This document shows, piece after piece, positions 55,115-63,932 of a stretch of DNA of 64,000 bases. Source of the stretch: Psychromarinibacter sp048262455. GTDB lineage: Bacteria; Pseudomonadota; Alphaproteobacteria; Rhodobacterales; Rhodobacteraceae. The notes under the pieces are model-generated. The model searched no databases and was not told the DNA's origin. It was given only the letters and a program-made list of their open reading frames with translations. A program made the position numbers and the translations under genes. Position 1 is the stretch's first letter, and each line of letters opens with the position of its first letter. Location: the NCBI GenBank assembly GCA_048262455.1, contig JBLXFD010000017.1:18745-82744 (forward strand), read 5' to 3'.

Positions 55115-56143
55115 CTACTCGCCGGGGCCCTTGCAGTCGATGATCTGGGCCATGGTGTAGCTGGTCCAGTCCGGGATCGTCACCGAGACCGGCCATTCCG
55201 GGTCCAGGTCCGGGTTCGCCGCCTCGGCCAGCTTGGCGCGGCCCTCCTCGGTGGCGTTCTCCCACAGCTCGGGCGCCACCAGCACGGTCTTCTCCGCCGG
55301 CGCCTCGCCGTCGAGGATGTCGATCGCCAGCGCCACCCCGGCGCCGCCGACGGATCCGGGGTTGGTCACCGCCGCCCCGGTCAGCCCCTCGACCTCGCCC
55401 AGCTGGCCTACGAAACCGGCGTTGTCGGCGCCCACCACCGGCACCATCTCGGCGTCCGATTCCACCAGCGCGTCGACGATCACGTTGTCGATGCCCGAGG
55501 TCCAGATCCCGTCGAAGGGAATGCCCGTGGCGATGAAGTCGAGGATCTGCTGCTTGCCCTTGTCCTGCTGCCAGTCGGTGAAGACCTCGTGCGCCACGCT
55601 CACGTCCGGGTATTCCTCGAGTGCCCGCTTGAAGCCCTTGTCACGGTCCGAATCCGCCGAGGTCCCGGCGAAGCCGCGCATGTAGACCACCTCGCCCGAG
55701 CCGCCGATCTGCTCGAACAGCCACTTGGCCCCGAGGTAGGCGTATTCCTCCTGGTCGTTCGACAGCACGTAGGCCGAGGGCTCGCTGACCCCCTGGTCCA
55801 CCGCCACCACCACGATGCCCTTGTCCGTGGCCTCCTTGATCGCCTGGTTCAGCGCGTCGGGGCTGGAGGGGTTGACCACGATGGCATCCACCCCGGCCTC
55901 GATCAGGTTGCGGATGTCCTCCAGCTGCCCGGCGGCGTCGGTGTTGCGGTGGGCGATGTTCAGCGAGGCCACCTTGCCCGAGGCCAGCGCCTCGGCCTTG
56001 ATCGCGCAGATCATCTCCTCGCGCCAGCCGTTGCCCTGCACGGTGTTGGACACGCCGATCACGTAATTCTCGGCCAGCACCGCCCCGGGCGCCCCGGCCA
56101 GCAGCGCGGCGGCGGCCGCGCCCCAAAGCATCTTGTTCATCAT
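55115..56143 (-). CDS. periplasmic sugar-binding protein of the CUT2 transporter
   Basis: A 342 aa protein with signal peptide (MLWGAAAAALLAGAPGAVLA) and a type 4 periplasmic-binding fold (YVIGVSNTVQGNGWREEMI, VDAIVVNPSSPDALNQAIKEA, GIDNVIVDALVES). RBS AGGAGG lies just before paired ATGs at 56143 and 56140. It should capture a sugar or polyol for the permeases downstream. Confidence 0.92.
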   Translation of the reverse strand: MMNKMLWGAAAAALLAGAPGAVLAENYVIGVSNTVQGNGWREEMICAIKAEALASGKVASLNIAHRNTDAAGQLEDIRNLIEAGVDAIVVNPSSPDALNQAIKEATDKGIVVVAVDQGVSEPSAYVLSNDQEEYAYLGAKWLFEQIGGSGEVVYMRGFAGTSADSDRDKGFKRALEEYPDVSVAHEVFTDWQQDKGKQQILDFIATGIPFDGIWTSGIDNVIVDALVESDAEMVPVVGADNAGFVGQLGEVEGLTGAAVTNPGSVGGAGVALAIDILDGEAPAEKTVLVAPELWENATEEGRAKLAEAANPDLDPEWPVSVTIPDWTSYTMAQIIDCKGPGE

Positions 56144-56188
56144 AACTCCTCCTTGTTGTACGCGGGTTGTCCCGCCTTGCTTGCGAAA

Positions 56189-57100
56189 TCAGACGATGAA
56201 GGGCGCCAGCACGTCCCGCGCCAGCCGGAAGCCGCGCTTGACCGCCGCCTCCGTGCCCTCGAAATTCCTGTCCTCGTGCTCGATCACCACCGGCCCGTCG
56301 TAGCCCGCGCGGTAGAGGTCCGAGAAGAACCGCGGCCAGTCCACGTCCCCCAGCCCCGGCATCCGCGGCACCTGCCAGCCCATGCCCGCCGAAAGGATCC
56401 CGCGCTCGTACAGCCCCTCGCGGTCGATCATCAGGTCCTTGGCATGCACGTGGCGGAAGTGGGCGCCGAACTCGGCGATGAAGCGGCTCTGGTCGATCAT
56501 CTGGTAGACCAGGTGGCTGGGGTCGTAGTTGATCCCCACCGCGCCGTCCCACTCCTCGAGGATCCGCCGCCAGATACGCGGGCTGTAGGCGATGTTGTGC
56601 CCGCCCGGCCACTCGTCGTTGCTGAAGATCATCGGGCAGTTCTCGAAGGCCAGCGAGACGCCGTGGTCGCGGGCGAAACCGATGATCTCCGGCCAGATCT
56701 GCTGCGCGCGGGCCCAGTTGTCATCCACAGTCAGCGCGGCGTCGCCGCCGCAGAAGGTGTTGACCCCGACCCCCAGCCGCCCGGCCGCCACGATCACGTC
56801 CCGCAGGTGGGCGATCACCGCCTCGCGGTGATCGCGGTCCGGGTGAAGCGGGTTCGGATAATATCCCAGCGCCGAGATCCCCAGCCCCTTTTCGCGAAGC
56901 CGCCCCGACAGTTCCAGCGCCGCGCCGTCCGTCAGCTTCGCCACGTCGATATGGCTGGTCCCGGCATAGCGCCGCGTCGCCCCGCTGGAGACCGGCCAGC
57001 ATGCCACCTCCAGCACCTCGAACCCCTCGGACGCGGCCCAGACCGCCACCTCCTCCAGTGGCTGGGTCTCGAACGGCGCGGTCAGAAGGCCAAGTTGCAT
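56189..57100 (-). CDS. sugar phosphate isomerase/epimerase-type TIM-barrel protein
   Basis: A 303 aa xylose-isomerase-like barrel. Metal-site blocks are seen in order: SLAFENCPM (Glu), GINYDPSHLVYQ (Asp and His), HFRHVHAKD (His) and VVIEHEDRNFEG (Glu). Members are isomerases, epimerases or dehydratases acting on keto-sugars or inosose. In the operon it probably works on the product of one of the dehydrogenases. Confidence 0.9.
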   Translation of the reverse strand: MQLGLLTAPFETQPLEEVAVWAASEGFEVLEVACWPVSSGATRRYAGTSHIDVAKLTDGAALELSGRLREKGLGISALGYYPNPLHPDRDHREAVIAHLRDVIVAAGRLGVGVNTFCGGDAALTVDDNWARAQQIWPEIIGFARDHGVSLAFENCPMIFSNDEWPGGHNIAYSPRIWRRILEEWDGAVGINYDPSHLVYQMIDQSRFIAEFGAHFRHVHAKDLMIDREGLYERGILSAGMGWQVPRMPGLGDVDWPRFFSDLYRAGYDGPVVIEHEDRNFEGTEAAVKRGFRLARDVLAPFIV

Positions 57101-57109
57101 GTCGTGTCC

Positions 57110-58279
57110 TCAGATCTCGTCCAGCTTCACCCAGCGCCCCTCGCGGGAGGAACGCAGAACCGCCTCGCAGACCCGCATCTCCTCGTGCCCGTCCGCGAAG
57201 GTGGCATAAAGCGGCCGCTCCGGCCGCCGCCCCGCCGCGATGGCGCGGTAGACCTCGCGGAAATGCGCGAAATGCGTGTCGCCGAAGCCTTCGACGTGGC
57301 CGCCCGGCAGGCTGGCCGCGGCGGCGCCGGTGGCGTTCATCAGCGCGGCGTCGCGCTGCAGCACCTGGTTGGGCGCGTCCCGGTGGCCGATCCACATGTG
57401 GTCCGGCGTCTCGCTGTGCCATGCGGCGGCGGCGGCGCTGCCGTCCACCTCCCAGCTCATGGCGTTCTTGCGCCCGGCGCTGACCTGGCTGATCGTCACC
57501 TGCCCCCGCGCCCCGCCCACGTAGCGCAGCATCACCAGCGCCGCGTCGTCGGTGCGGATCTCGCGCGGCCGGGTCTCTCCCGCCGCCCGGGAGAAGGTCT
57601 CCACCGGCCCCACAGGCTGCTGGCGGGTGCGGTGGAAGGTCGCGAGTTCGGCAAAGACCGCCTCGATCCGAAGCCCGGTGATGAAGCCGGTCAGGTCCAC
57701 CCAATGTGTGCCGATGTCCCCGAAGGCGCGCAGCGCGCCGCCCTCTTCCTCGTCCAGCCGCCAGTTCCAGTCGGTGTCCTTCAGCAGCCAGTCCTGCAGG
57801 TAATGCCCCGAGACCAGCCGCACATCCCCCAACCCGCCGTCCGCCACCATCTGGTGCGCGTGCTGGTTCAGCGGATAGAACCGCGTGTTGTAGTTCACCG
57901 CGCAGATCCGGTCGCTTCGCGCCTCCCACTCCACCATCTGCGCCGACTGCTGGGTGCTCATCGCCAAAGGCTTTTCGCAGATCACGTGCTTGCCGGCGGC
58001 CAGAAGATCGCGCACCTGCTCGAAATGTGCCTTGTTGGGCGAGGTGACGTGCACCACCTCCACCTGCGGGTCGGCGCAAAGTTCGGCGATATCGGCATAG
58101 GCCTTCGCCACCCCCAGCGCCGGCGCCCGCTCGGCCCCCCGCGCGGGGCTGGAGCCCAGCACCCCGGCAACCCGCACCCCCAGCCGCCGCAGCGCCTCGA
58201 CGTGCACGCCGCCGATAAAGCCGGTGCCGATCACCGCCGCGCCGATGTCGCCCGGACGTTTGCGCGCAGCCTCAGACAA
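57110..58279 (-). CDS. Gfo/Idh/MocA-family oxidoreductase
   Basis: A 389 aa dehydrogenase with a good Rossmann start (AAVIGTGFIGGVHVEAL), ICEKPLAM with the catalytic lysine, and DIGTHWVDLTGF with the conserved Asp and His. Of the three members in the operon this one is closest to the standard family pattern. It overlaps the SDR gene by eight bases. Confidence 0.9.
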   Translation of the reverse strand: MSEAARKRPGDIGAAVIGTGFIGGVHVEALRRLGVRVAGVLGSSPARGAERAPALGVAKAYADIAELCADPQVEVVHVTSPNKAHFEQVRDLLAAGKHVICEKPLAMSTQQSAQMVEWEARSDRICAVNYNTRFYPLNQHAHQMVADGGLGDVRLVSGHYLQDWLLKDTDWNWRLDEEEGGALRAFGDIGTHWVDLTGFITGLRIEAVFAELATFHRTRQQPVGPVETFSRAAGETRPREIRTDDAALVMLRYVGGARGQVTISQVSAGRKNAMSWEVDGSAAAAAWHSETPDHMWIGHRDAPNQVLQRDAALMNATGAAAASLPGGHVEGFGDTHFAHFREVYRAIAAGRRPERPLYATFADGHEEMRVCEAVLRSSREGRWVKLDEI

Positions 58280-58997
58280 CCGAATACCCTCCGTCCACCG
58301 CGATACAGGTCCCGGTCATGAACCTCGCCGCATCCGAGGCCAGAAACAAGACGGCGCCGGAAATATCCTCCGGCGCGCCCCAGCGGCCCAGCGGCGTGCG
58401 CGCGGCGACATTGGCCACGTGCGCCGGGTCCTGCCGGCTGCGCGCCGACTGCTCGGTGACGACGAAACCGGGCGCGACCGCGTTCACCCGGATCCCCTCC
58501 CCGGCCCAGGCGATCGCCAGCGACTTGGTCAGCTGCGCCACCCCGGCCTTGCTGGCGCCGTAGGCCGGGTTCCGCGGGCTGCCGAAGCTGGCGTACATCG
58601 AGGCGATGTTGACCACGCAGCCGCCGCTGGCGGCCAGCTGCGGCCGGAAGGCCGAGGCGGTGCGCAGGCTGCCAGTCAGGTTGATGTCGAGAACGCGGGT
58701 GAAGAAGTCGGGCGCCATCTCCTCGCCCCGGGCGGTGATGGCGGCGCAATTGACCAGCACGTCCAGCGCCGCGGTCCGCCCCGCCAGCGCCTCGATGCCG
58801 GCGGCGTCGGTGACGTCGAGCTGCCGGTAGTCGAAATCGCCCAGCTCCGGCACCGGCTCCGGCTCGGCCCCGGTGATGGTGACCCCGGCCCCGGCCGCAC
58901 GGAACGCCCGCGCGATGGCGGAACCGATGCCGCCCCGGCTTGCGCCGATCACCAGCACCTGCCGCCCGGCAAAGTCGAAGACGACCTGTCCGCTCAT
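58272..58997 (-). CDS. short-chain dehydrogenase/reductase
   Basis: A 241 aa classical SDR. The cofactor motif is GASRGGIGSA, the NAG-like site NCAAI, and the active site YGASKAG (Tyr and Lys), with a serine in NIASMYAS. The end GTCIAVDGGYSVV is typical of sugar and polyol SDRs. First gene of the nine-gene minus-strand operon; ATG 58997 is preceded by GGAGGGGGAGA. Confidence 0.92.
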   Translation of the reverse strand: MSGQVVFDFAGRQVLVIGASRGGIGSAIARAFRAAGAGVTITGAEPEPVPELGDFDYRQLDVTDAAGIEALAGRTAALDVLVNCAAITARGEEMAPDFFTRVLDINLTGSLRTASAFRPQLAASGGCVVNIASMYASFGSPRNPAYGASKAGVAQLTKSLAIAWAGEGIRVNAVAPGFVVTEQSARSRQDPAHVANVAARTPLGRWGAPEDISGAVLFLASDAARFMTGTCIAVDGGYSVV

Positions 58998-59077
58998 CTC
59001 TCCCCCTCCGAGCGGGAGGATTTCGCGCCCGGTGCCGGACTGCAAGAAGAATATGCGCCCACGCCCCTAGGCCCGGG

Positions 59078-59140
59078 GGCAACCGTTGCCGCTAGTCCGA
59101 CCGAAGCACAGTTCAAGCAAAAAATTGCCGGAACGGGCAA
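59078..59140. promoter_or_regulatory. two GGCAA/TTGCC dyads in the divergent region
   Basis: GGCAAC-C-GTTGCC (59078-59090) is a perfect palindrome; TTGCC (59125-59129) and GGCAA (59136-59140) form a second dyad 35 bp away. Both lie in the 216 bp gap between the sugar operon and the secreted hypothetical gene, in its more A/T-rich part. They resemble operators of LacI-type sugar regulators, but no regulator gene is adjacent. Confidence 0.4.
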
Positions 59141-59213
59141 AATAGTTTTCGTTCCTTAACCTCCCTGTGCCAGCCTGACCCGGCAGAACAAGAAACGGGA
59201 CGAGGACAGCAGC

Positions 59214-59678
59214 ATGTTTTCCACACTCGCTCGGGCGGGCCTTCTGGTCGTAGCCTCCGTGTTAACCGGCCTCGCGGCCGCCGCCCCCACCGCGGCGTCA
59301 GAAGGGCTCAGCCCCCGCCAGGAACAGGTCTTCCGCGCCACCTGCGACCACTACGCCGCCCGCCAGTCCGGCCCGAGTGCGGCCACGGCGCCCCTGCTGC
59401 AACGGCTGGCCATCAGCTGCGACCAGGCGCTCGCCGACCTCGCCCGCCCCGGCACGGCCCCGGCCGCCCGCAAAAGCGCGCTGGTCTACCTGGAACGGCT
59501 GGCGGAATTCAAGGCAACCGTCGTCACCATCACCCTGAAACGAATGATGCGCGGCGAAACCCGGGTGCGCGGGGTGACCGATACCGGCGAATACCTGATC
59601 GCCCGCCGCATGGGCCTGCTGGACCGCTACGAGGACTGGGCCGCGGCCAGCGGCTTCACCGTCGCCGGCGGCGACTGA
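59214..59678 (+). CDS. secreted hypothetical protein, 154 aa
   Basis: A signal peptide (MFSTLARAGLLVVASVLTGLAAAAPTAA) precedes a small helical domain with two cysteines (RATCDHYAAR and AISCDQAL) that could form a disulfide in the periplasm. I do not recognise the family. Start at ATG 59214; the longer frames on the other strand are shadows. Confidence 0.72.
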   Translation: MFSTLARAGLLVVASVLTGLAAAAPTAASEGLSPRQEQVFRATCDHYAARQSGPSAATAPLLQRLAISCDQALADLARPGTAPAARKSALVYLERLAEFKATVVTITLKRMMRGETRVRGVTDTGEYLIARRMGLLDRYEDWAAASGFTVAGGD

Positions 59679-59706
59679 AGGCACCGCCCCGCGCCCTGCC
59701 TGCCAA

Positions 59707-59782
59707 TTCTTCTTGTCGAAAAATACCTCGGGGGGAGGTCCGGGTGAAACCCGGGCCGGGGGGCGGCGCCCCCCTCCGGAGG
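59707..59782 (-). repeat. gene-end element, copy E (downstream of ychF)
   Basis: On the minus strand: palindrome CCTCCGGAGG, hairpin GGGGGGC-GCC-GCCCCCC (59774-59758), hairpin CCGGGT-TTC-ACCCGG (59754-59740), then CCGAGGTATTTTTCGAC and AAGAAGAA. It starts 11 bp after the ychF stop in ychF orientation. A/C and T/G differences put it in a subtype with copy F. Confidence 0.72.
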
Positions 59783-59793
59783 CTCAGCCCGCG

Positions 59794-60891
59794 CTAGTTG
59801 TTGAACAGGAAGTGCAGGACGTCCCCGTCCTTCACCGCGTAGGTCTTGCCCTCGACGCGCATTTTGCCCGCGTCCTTGGCCCCCTGCTCGCCCTTCAGCG
59901 CCACATAGTCGTCGTAGGCGATGGTCTCGGCCCGGATGAACCCGCGCTCGAAATCGCCGTGGATCACCCCCGCCGCCCGCGGCGCCAGCGTTCCCTCGCG
60001 GATCGTCCAGGCCCGAGCCTCCTTCGGCCCGACGGTGAAGTAGGTCTGCAGCCCCAGTAGCTCGTAGCCGGCGCGGATCACCCGGTCGAGCCCCGGCTCC
60101 TCCAGCCCCATCTCCTCCAGAAACATCGCCGCCTCCTCGGGGTCCAGCTGGCTGATCTCCTCCTCGATGCGGGCCGAGATCACCACCGACACCGCGCCCT
60201 CTGCCGCCGCCTTCCGCGCCACCGCCTCGGAATGGGCGTTGCCCGAGGCCGCATCCGCCTCCGAGACGTTGCAGACGTAAAGCACCGGCTTCTGGGTCAG
60301 CAGCTGCAGGGTGCGCCAGGTGCGCGCGTCCTCCTCCGAGACCGCCACCGTGCGCGCCGGCTGCCCGGCCTCCAGCGCCGCCAGCGCCGCCTTCAGCAGC
60401 CGCTCCTGCTGCACCGCGTCCTTCTCGCCGCCGCGCACCTTGCGGGTCAGTCCCGCCAGCCGCTTCTCGACGGAATCGATATCGGCCAGCATCAGCTCGG
60501 TCTCGATGGTCTCGGCATCGGCGACCGGATCGACGCGGTCCTCGACATGGGTCACGTCGCCGTCCTCGAAACAGCGCAGCACGTGGGCGATGGCGTCCGT
60601 CTCGCGGATGTTGGCCAGGAACTGGTTGCCCAGCCCCTCGCCCTTGCTGGCGCCCTTCACGAGGCCCGCGATGTCCACGAAGGTCATCCGCGTCGGGATC
60701 ACCTGTTTCGACTTGGCGATCTCCGCAAGGATCTCCAGCCGCGGGTCGGGAACCGCCACCTCGCCCACGTTCGGCTCGATGGTGCAGAAGGGGAAATTCG
60801 CCGCCTGGGCCGCCGCGGTGCGGGTCAGCGCGTTGAAGAGCGTCGACTTGCCCACGTTGGGAAGCCCCACGATGCCGGTCTTGAAACCCAT
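59794..60891 (-). CDS. ychF: redox-regulated ATPase YchF (Obg-family)
   Basis: A 365 aa P-loop protein: GLPNVGKST near residue 9, DIAGLVKGASKGEGLGNQFL switch region, NVSE in place of the GTP-specifying NKxD, and a C-terminal TGS domain (TYFTVGPKEARAWTI). YchF prefers ATP and associates with ribosomes. Start at ATG 60891, the invariant MGFKTGIVGLPNVGKS. Confidence 0.96.
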   Translation of the reverse strand: MGFKTGIVGLPNVGKSTLFNALTRTAAAQAANFPFCTIEPNVGEVAVPDPRLEILAEIAKSKQVIPTRMTFVDIAGLVKGASKGEGLGNQFLANIRETDAIAHVLRCFEDGDVTHVEDRVDPVADAETIETELMLADIDSVEKRLAGLTRKVRGGEKDAVQQERLLKAALAALEAGQPARTVAVSEEDARTWRTLQLLTQKPVLYVCNVSEADAASGNAHSEAVARKAAAEGAVSVVISARIEEEISQLDPEEAAMFLEEMGLEEPGLDRVIRAGYELLGLQTYFTVGPKEARAWTIREGTLAPRAAGVIHGDFERGFIRAETIAYDDYVALKGEQGAKDAGKMRVEGKTYAVKDGDVLHFLFNN

Positions 60892-61130
60892 GAAAGGTGA
60901 TCTCCCTGTGATGCGCCGCGCATGTAGGGGCGGAGCGGGGGCGGGGTCAAGCCGCGCCCGGCCCGGTGCGCCCCGCGCCGCCACCGCGGCTCAACCCCAG
61001 CGGTAGTGCCCGGTCACCCCCTCACCACAAATGTCGCCTCTTTTCCGAAGGTCGCACAGGTGACATTGCGGTCAATTTGTTCCCTGCCTCGTCCGGAAAA
61101 CGGAAGGATTTTCAGGCGCATGACTCCTCC

Positions 61131-61148
61131 CTGTCTAAAAAGACAGGT
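61131..61148. promoter_or_regulatory. dyad CCTGTCT-AAAA-AGACAGG upstream of the XRE gene
   Basis: A perfect 7 bp inverted repeat with a 4 nt A-rich centre, 63 bp before the XRE regulator start. It could be the regulator's own operator or a leader hairpin. The 320 bp between ychF and this gene contains no gene; further partial dyads (AATGTC 61030-61035 / GACATT 61062-61067) lie there. Confidence 0.4.
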
Positions 61149-61211
61149 TGAGCGCCCCCTGCGCGACATGGTCAGTGCCCCTACCGTTAGGAGTTGTAGG
61201 GAAGAGGACGA

Positions 61212-61583
61212 ATGAAGCACCCCGTGGATGTGCACGTCGGCAAGCGGGTGCGTCATCGCCGCTGGATGGTCGGCATGACGCAGCAGCAGCTGGCCAGCAA
61301 GGTGGGCATCAAGTTCCAGCAGATCCAGAAGTACGAGACCGGGATGAACCGGATCAGTGCCTCGCGCCTGTGGGACATCGCCGAGGCGCTGGAGGTGGAC
61401 GTGCGCTTCTTCTTCGAGGGGATCGACGAGAAGATCGACGCCGACGCCGTGGACGGCAACGTGCCCGGCGACATCCTCGCCGACAAGGAAGCGCTGGAAC
61501 TGGTGCGCTCCTACTACGCGATGCCCGAGAACCAGCGCCGCCGCCTGTTCGAACTGGCCCGGGTGATGAGCGACGTCGCCTGA
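61212..61583 (+). CDS. XRE-family helix-turn-helix transcriptional regulator
   Basis: A 123 aa DNA-binding protein. The helix-turn-helix reads MTQQQLASKVGIKFQQIQKY, close to SinR/RodZ-type repressors common in alphaproteobacteria. The C-terminal part (ADKEALELVRSYYAMPENQR) resembles the tail seen in that group and may dimerise. RBS GAGGA. Targets unknown; it may control itself. Confidence 0.88.
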   Translation: MKHPVDVHVGKRVRHRRWMVGMTQQQLASKVGIKFQQIQKYETGMNRISASRLWDIAEALEVDVRFFFEGIDEKIDADAVDGNVPGDILADKEALELVRSYYAMPENQRRRLFELARVMSDVA

Positions 61584-61670
61584 GGCCTCGGGCGGCACCC
61601 GCGCCCGGTTCCCGCTTGACGCCCCGGGTCCCGGCGGCTACCGCCCGGGACGACCCGCGGTGAGCCTGCC

Positions 61671-62495
61671 ATGACCCTGCCTGCGAAACAGAACGTCGAC
61701 CCCGCCCTCGCGCGCGAGCTTCTGGCGGTTGCCGAGGCCCTGGCCGATGCCGCCCGCGCGGCGATCCTGCCGCATTTCCGGGCCGAGGGGCTGGGCGCCG
61801 ACGACAAGGGCAGCACCCTGTTCGATCCCGTCACCGTTGCCGACCGCGCCGCCGAACAGGCGATGCGCGAAGTGCTGGCCGCGCGCCGGCCGCAGGACGC
61901 CATCCTGGGCGAGGAATACGGTCGCAGCGCCGGCACCTCCGGGCTGACCTGGGTGCTCGACCCGATCGACGGCACCCGCGGCTTCCTCTCCGGCACCCCC
62001 ACCTGGGGCGTGCTGATCGCGGTGGGCGGCGCCGACGGCCCCTTCCTCGGGATAATCGACCAGCCCTACACCGGCGAGCGCTTCATCGGCGGCCCCGGCA
62101 CCGCCGCGATGACCGGCCCCCGGGGCGCTTGCCCCCTGCGCACCCGCCCCGCGCGGCCGCTGTCCGAGGCGATCCTCTTCACCACCTTCCCCGAGATCGG
62201 CACCCCCGCAGAGGCAGAGGCCTTCGCCCGCCTCTCCCGCGCCGTGCGCCTGACCCGCTACGGGATGGACTGCTACGCCTACGCCTTGGTGGCCGCCGGG
62301 CAGATCGACCTGGTGGTCGAGGCGGGTCTGCACCCCTACGACGTCCAGGGCCCCATCGCGGTGATCGAGGCGGCCGGCGGCATCGTCACCGACTGGCAGG
62401 GCCGCCCCTGCCCGCAAGGCGGCCAGGTCCTCGCCGCCGCCAACCCGCAGATCCACGCCGCCGCGCTGGACCTGCTGGGCGCGTCCTCGGGCTGA
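61671..62495 (+). CDS. hisN: histidinol-phosphatase, inositol-monophosphatase family
   Basis: A 274 aa phosphatase with metal motifs GEEYGRS, WVLDPIDGTRGF and YDVQGPIAVIEAAGG. The GTRGF form (in place of GTTNF) and the YDV site are characteristic of the HisN branch, which removes phosphate from histidinol phosphate in histidine synthesis. Distinct from the suhB-like enzyme at 10 kb. Confidence 0.85.
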   Translation: MTLPAKQNVDPALARELLAVAEALADAARAAILPHFRAEGLGADDKGSTLFDPVTVADRAAEQAMREVLAARRPQDAILGEEYGRSAGTSGLTWVLDPIDGTRGFLSGTPTWGVLIAVGGADGPFLGIIDQPYTGERFIGGPGTAAMTGPRGACPLRTRPARPLSEAILFTTFPEIGTPAEAEAFARLSRAVRLTRYGMDCYAYALVAAGQIDLVVEAGLHPYDVQGPIAVIEAAGGIVTDWQGRPCPQGGQVLAAANPQIHAAALDLLGASSG

Positions 62496-62570
62496 CCCCT
62501 TCCCGCCCGCGCGCCGCCGCACTACCCTCTCCTGCACGACCCTCCCCCGCGCGACGCAACCGAGGCGCCC

Positions 62571-63908
62571 ATGCCAGAGATCCTGATCCGCAACGCCGAC
62601 CACGTGCTAACCATGGACGACACCCGGCGCGAGCTGACGGGCCAGGACATCCTGGTGCGCGACGGCGTCATCGCGCAGATCGGCCCGCGCCTCGCCACGC
62701 AGGGGGAAATCCTCGACGCGGCCGGCTGCCTCGTCACCCCCGGCCTCGTCAACACCCACCACCACCTCTACCAAAGCCTCACCCGCGCGGTCCCCGGCGC
62801 CCAGGACGCGCTGCTGTTCGGCTGGCTGAAGACCCTCTACCCGATCTGGGCCCGCTTCGGCCCCGAGGAGATCCGCGTCTCCGCCCTCACCGGCTTGGCC
62901 GAACTGGCGCTCTCGGGCTGCTCGCTGACCTCCGACCACCTCTACCTCTACCCCAACGGCGCCCGGCTGGACGACACCATAGACGCGGCGCGCGAGATCG
63001 GCCTGCGCTTTCACCCCACGCGCGGCGCCATGTCGATCGGCGAAAGCCTCGGCGGCCTGCCCCCCGACGCGCTGACAGAGGCAGAGCCGCGGATCCTCGC
63101 CGACATGATCCGCGTGGTCGACACCTTCCACGACCCCGCCCCCGGCGCCATGGTGCGGGTCGGCCTCGCCCCCTGCTCACCCTTCTCAATCAGCCGCGAG
63201 CTGATGCGCGACACGGCCCTGCTGGCGCGCGAGAAACGGGTGATGCTGCACACCCACCTGGCCGAGAACGACGAGGATGTCGCCTACAGCCTCGACCGCT
63301 TCGGCTGCCGCCCCGGGCAATACGCCGAAGACCTGGGCTGGACCGGCGCCGACGTCTGGCACGCCCATTGCGTCAAGCTGGACGCGCGAGAAACCGCGCT
63401 TTTCGCCCGCAGCCGCACCGGGGTGGCCCACTGCCCCTGCTCCAACTGCCGCCTCGGCTCCGGCATCGCCTCGGTCCGCGCCATGCGCGACGCCGGGGTG
63501 CGGGTGGGCCTGGGTGTGGACGGCTCGGCCTCCAACGACAGCGGCAACCTGGCGGCCGAGGCGCGGATGGCGATGCTGCTGCAGCGCGTTGCCCGGGGCG
63601 CCGATGCCATGAGCGCCCGCGAGGCGCTGGAGATCGCGACGCGCGGCGGCGCCGAGGTGCTGGGACGCGACGACTGCGGCCAACTGGCCCCCGGCATGCG
63701 CGCCGACATCGCCATCTGGGACCTCACCGGCATCGAATCCGCCGGCGCCTGGGACCCCGCCGCGCTGCTGCTGGCCGGCCCCACAAAGGTCCGCGACCTG
63801 CTGGTAGAGGGCCGCGCGGTGGTCCAAAACGGCCACCTCACCACCATCGACCTCCCCGCCACCCTCACCGCCCAACGCCGCCTCGCCGCCCGCCTCGCCC
63901 AAACCTGA
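62571..63908 (+). CDS. 8-oxoguanine deaminase-like amidohydrolase
   Basis: A 445 aa metal-dependent deaminase of the amidohydrolase superfamily. Metal and active-site blocks: VNTHHHLYQS, MLHTHLAENDEDV, WHAHCVKLD and VGLGVDGSASNDSGNL. These match the 8-oxoguanine deaminase subgroup, which turns 8-oxoguanine to urate. Related enzymes deaminate isocytosine or other purines, so the exact substrate is inferred. 75 bp after hisN. Confidence 0.85.
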   Translation: MPEILIRNADHVLTMDDTRRELTGQDILVRDGVIAQIGPRLATQGEILDAAGCLVTPGLVNTHHHLYQSLTRAVPGAQDALLFGWLKTLYPIWARFGPEEIRVSALTGLAELALSGCSLTSDHLYLYPNGARLDDTIDAAREIGLRFHPTRGAMSIGESLGGLPPDALTEAEPRILADMIRVVDTFHDPAPGAMVRVGLAPCSPFSISRELMRDTALLAREKRVMLHTHLAENDEDVAYSLDRFGCRPGQYAEDLGWTGADVWHAHCVKLDARETALFARSRTGVAHCPCSNCRLGSGIASVRAMRDAGVRVGLGVDGSASNDSGNLAAEARMAMLLQRVARGADAMSAREALEIATRGGAEVLGRDDCGQLAPGMRADIAIWDLTGIESAGAWDPAALLLAGPTKVRDLLVEGRAVVQNGHLTTIDLPATLTAQRRLAARLAQT

Positions 63909-63932
63909 AAGTCGAAGCGCCCCCTCCCCCCA

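Noticed and set aside
53708..58321. A 1537-codon plus-strand open frame across the sugar operon
   Set aside because: It is antisense to five well-supported genes. High GC with G/C at third positions leaves the opposite frame free of stops; the translation is low in complexity and has no domain.
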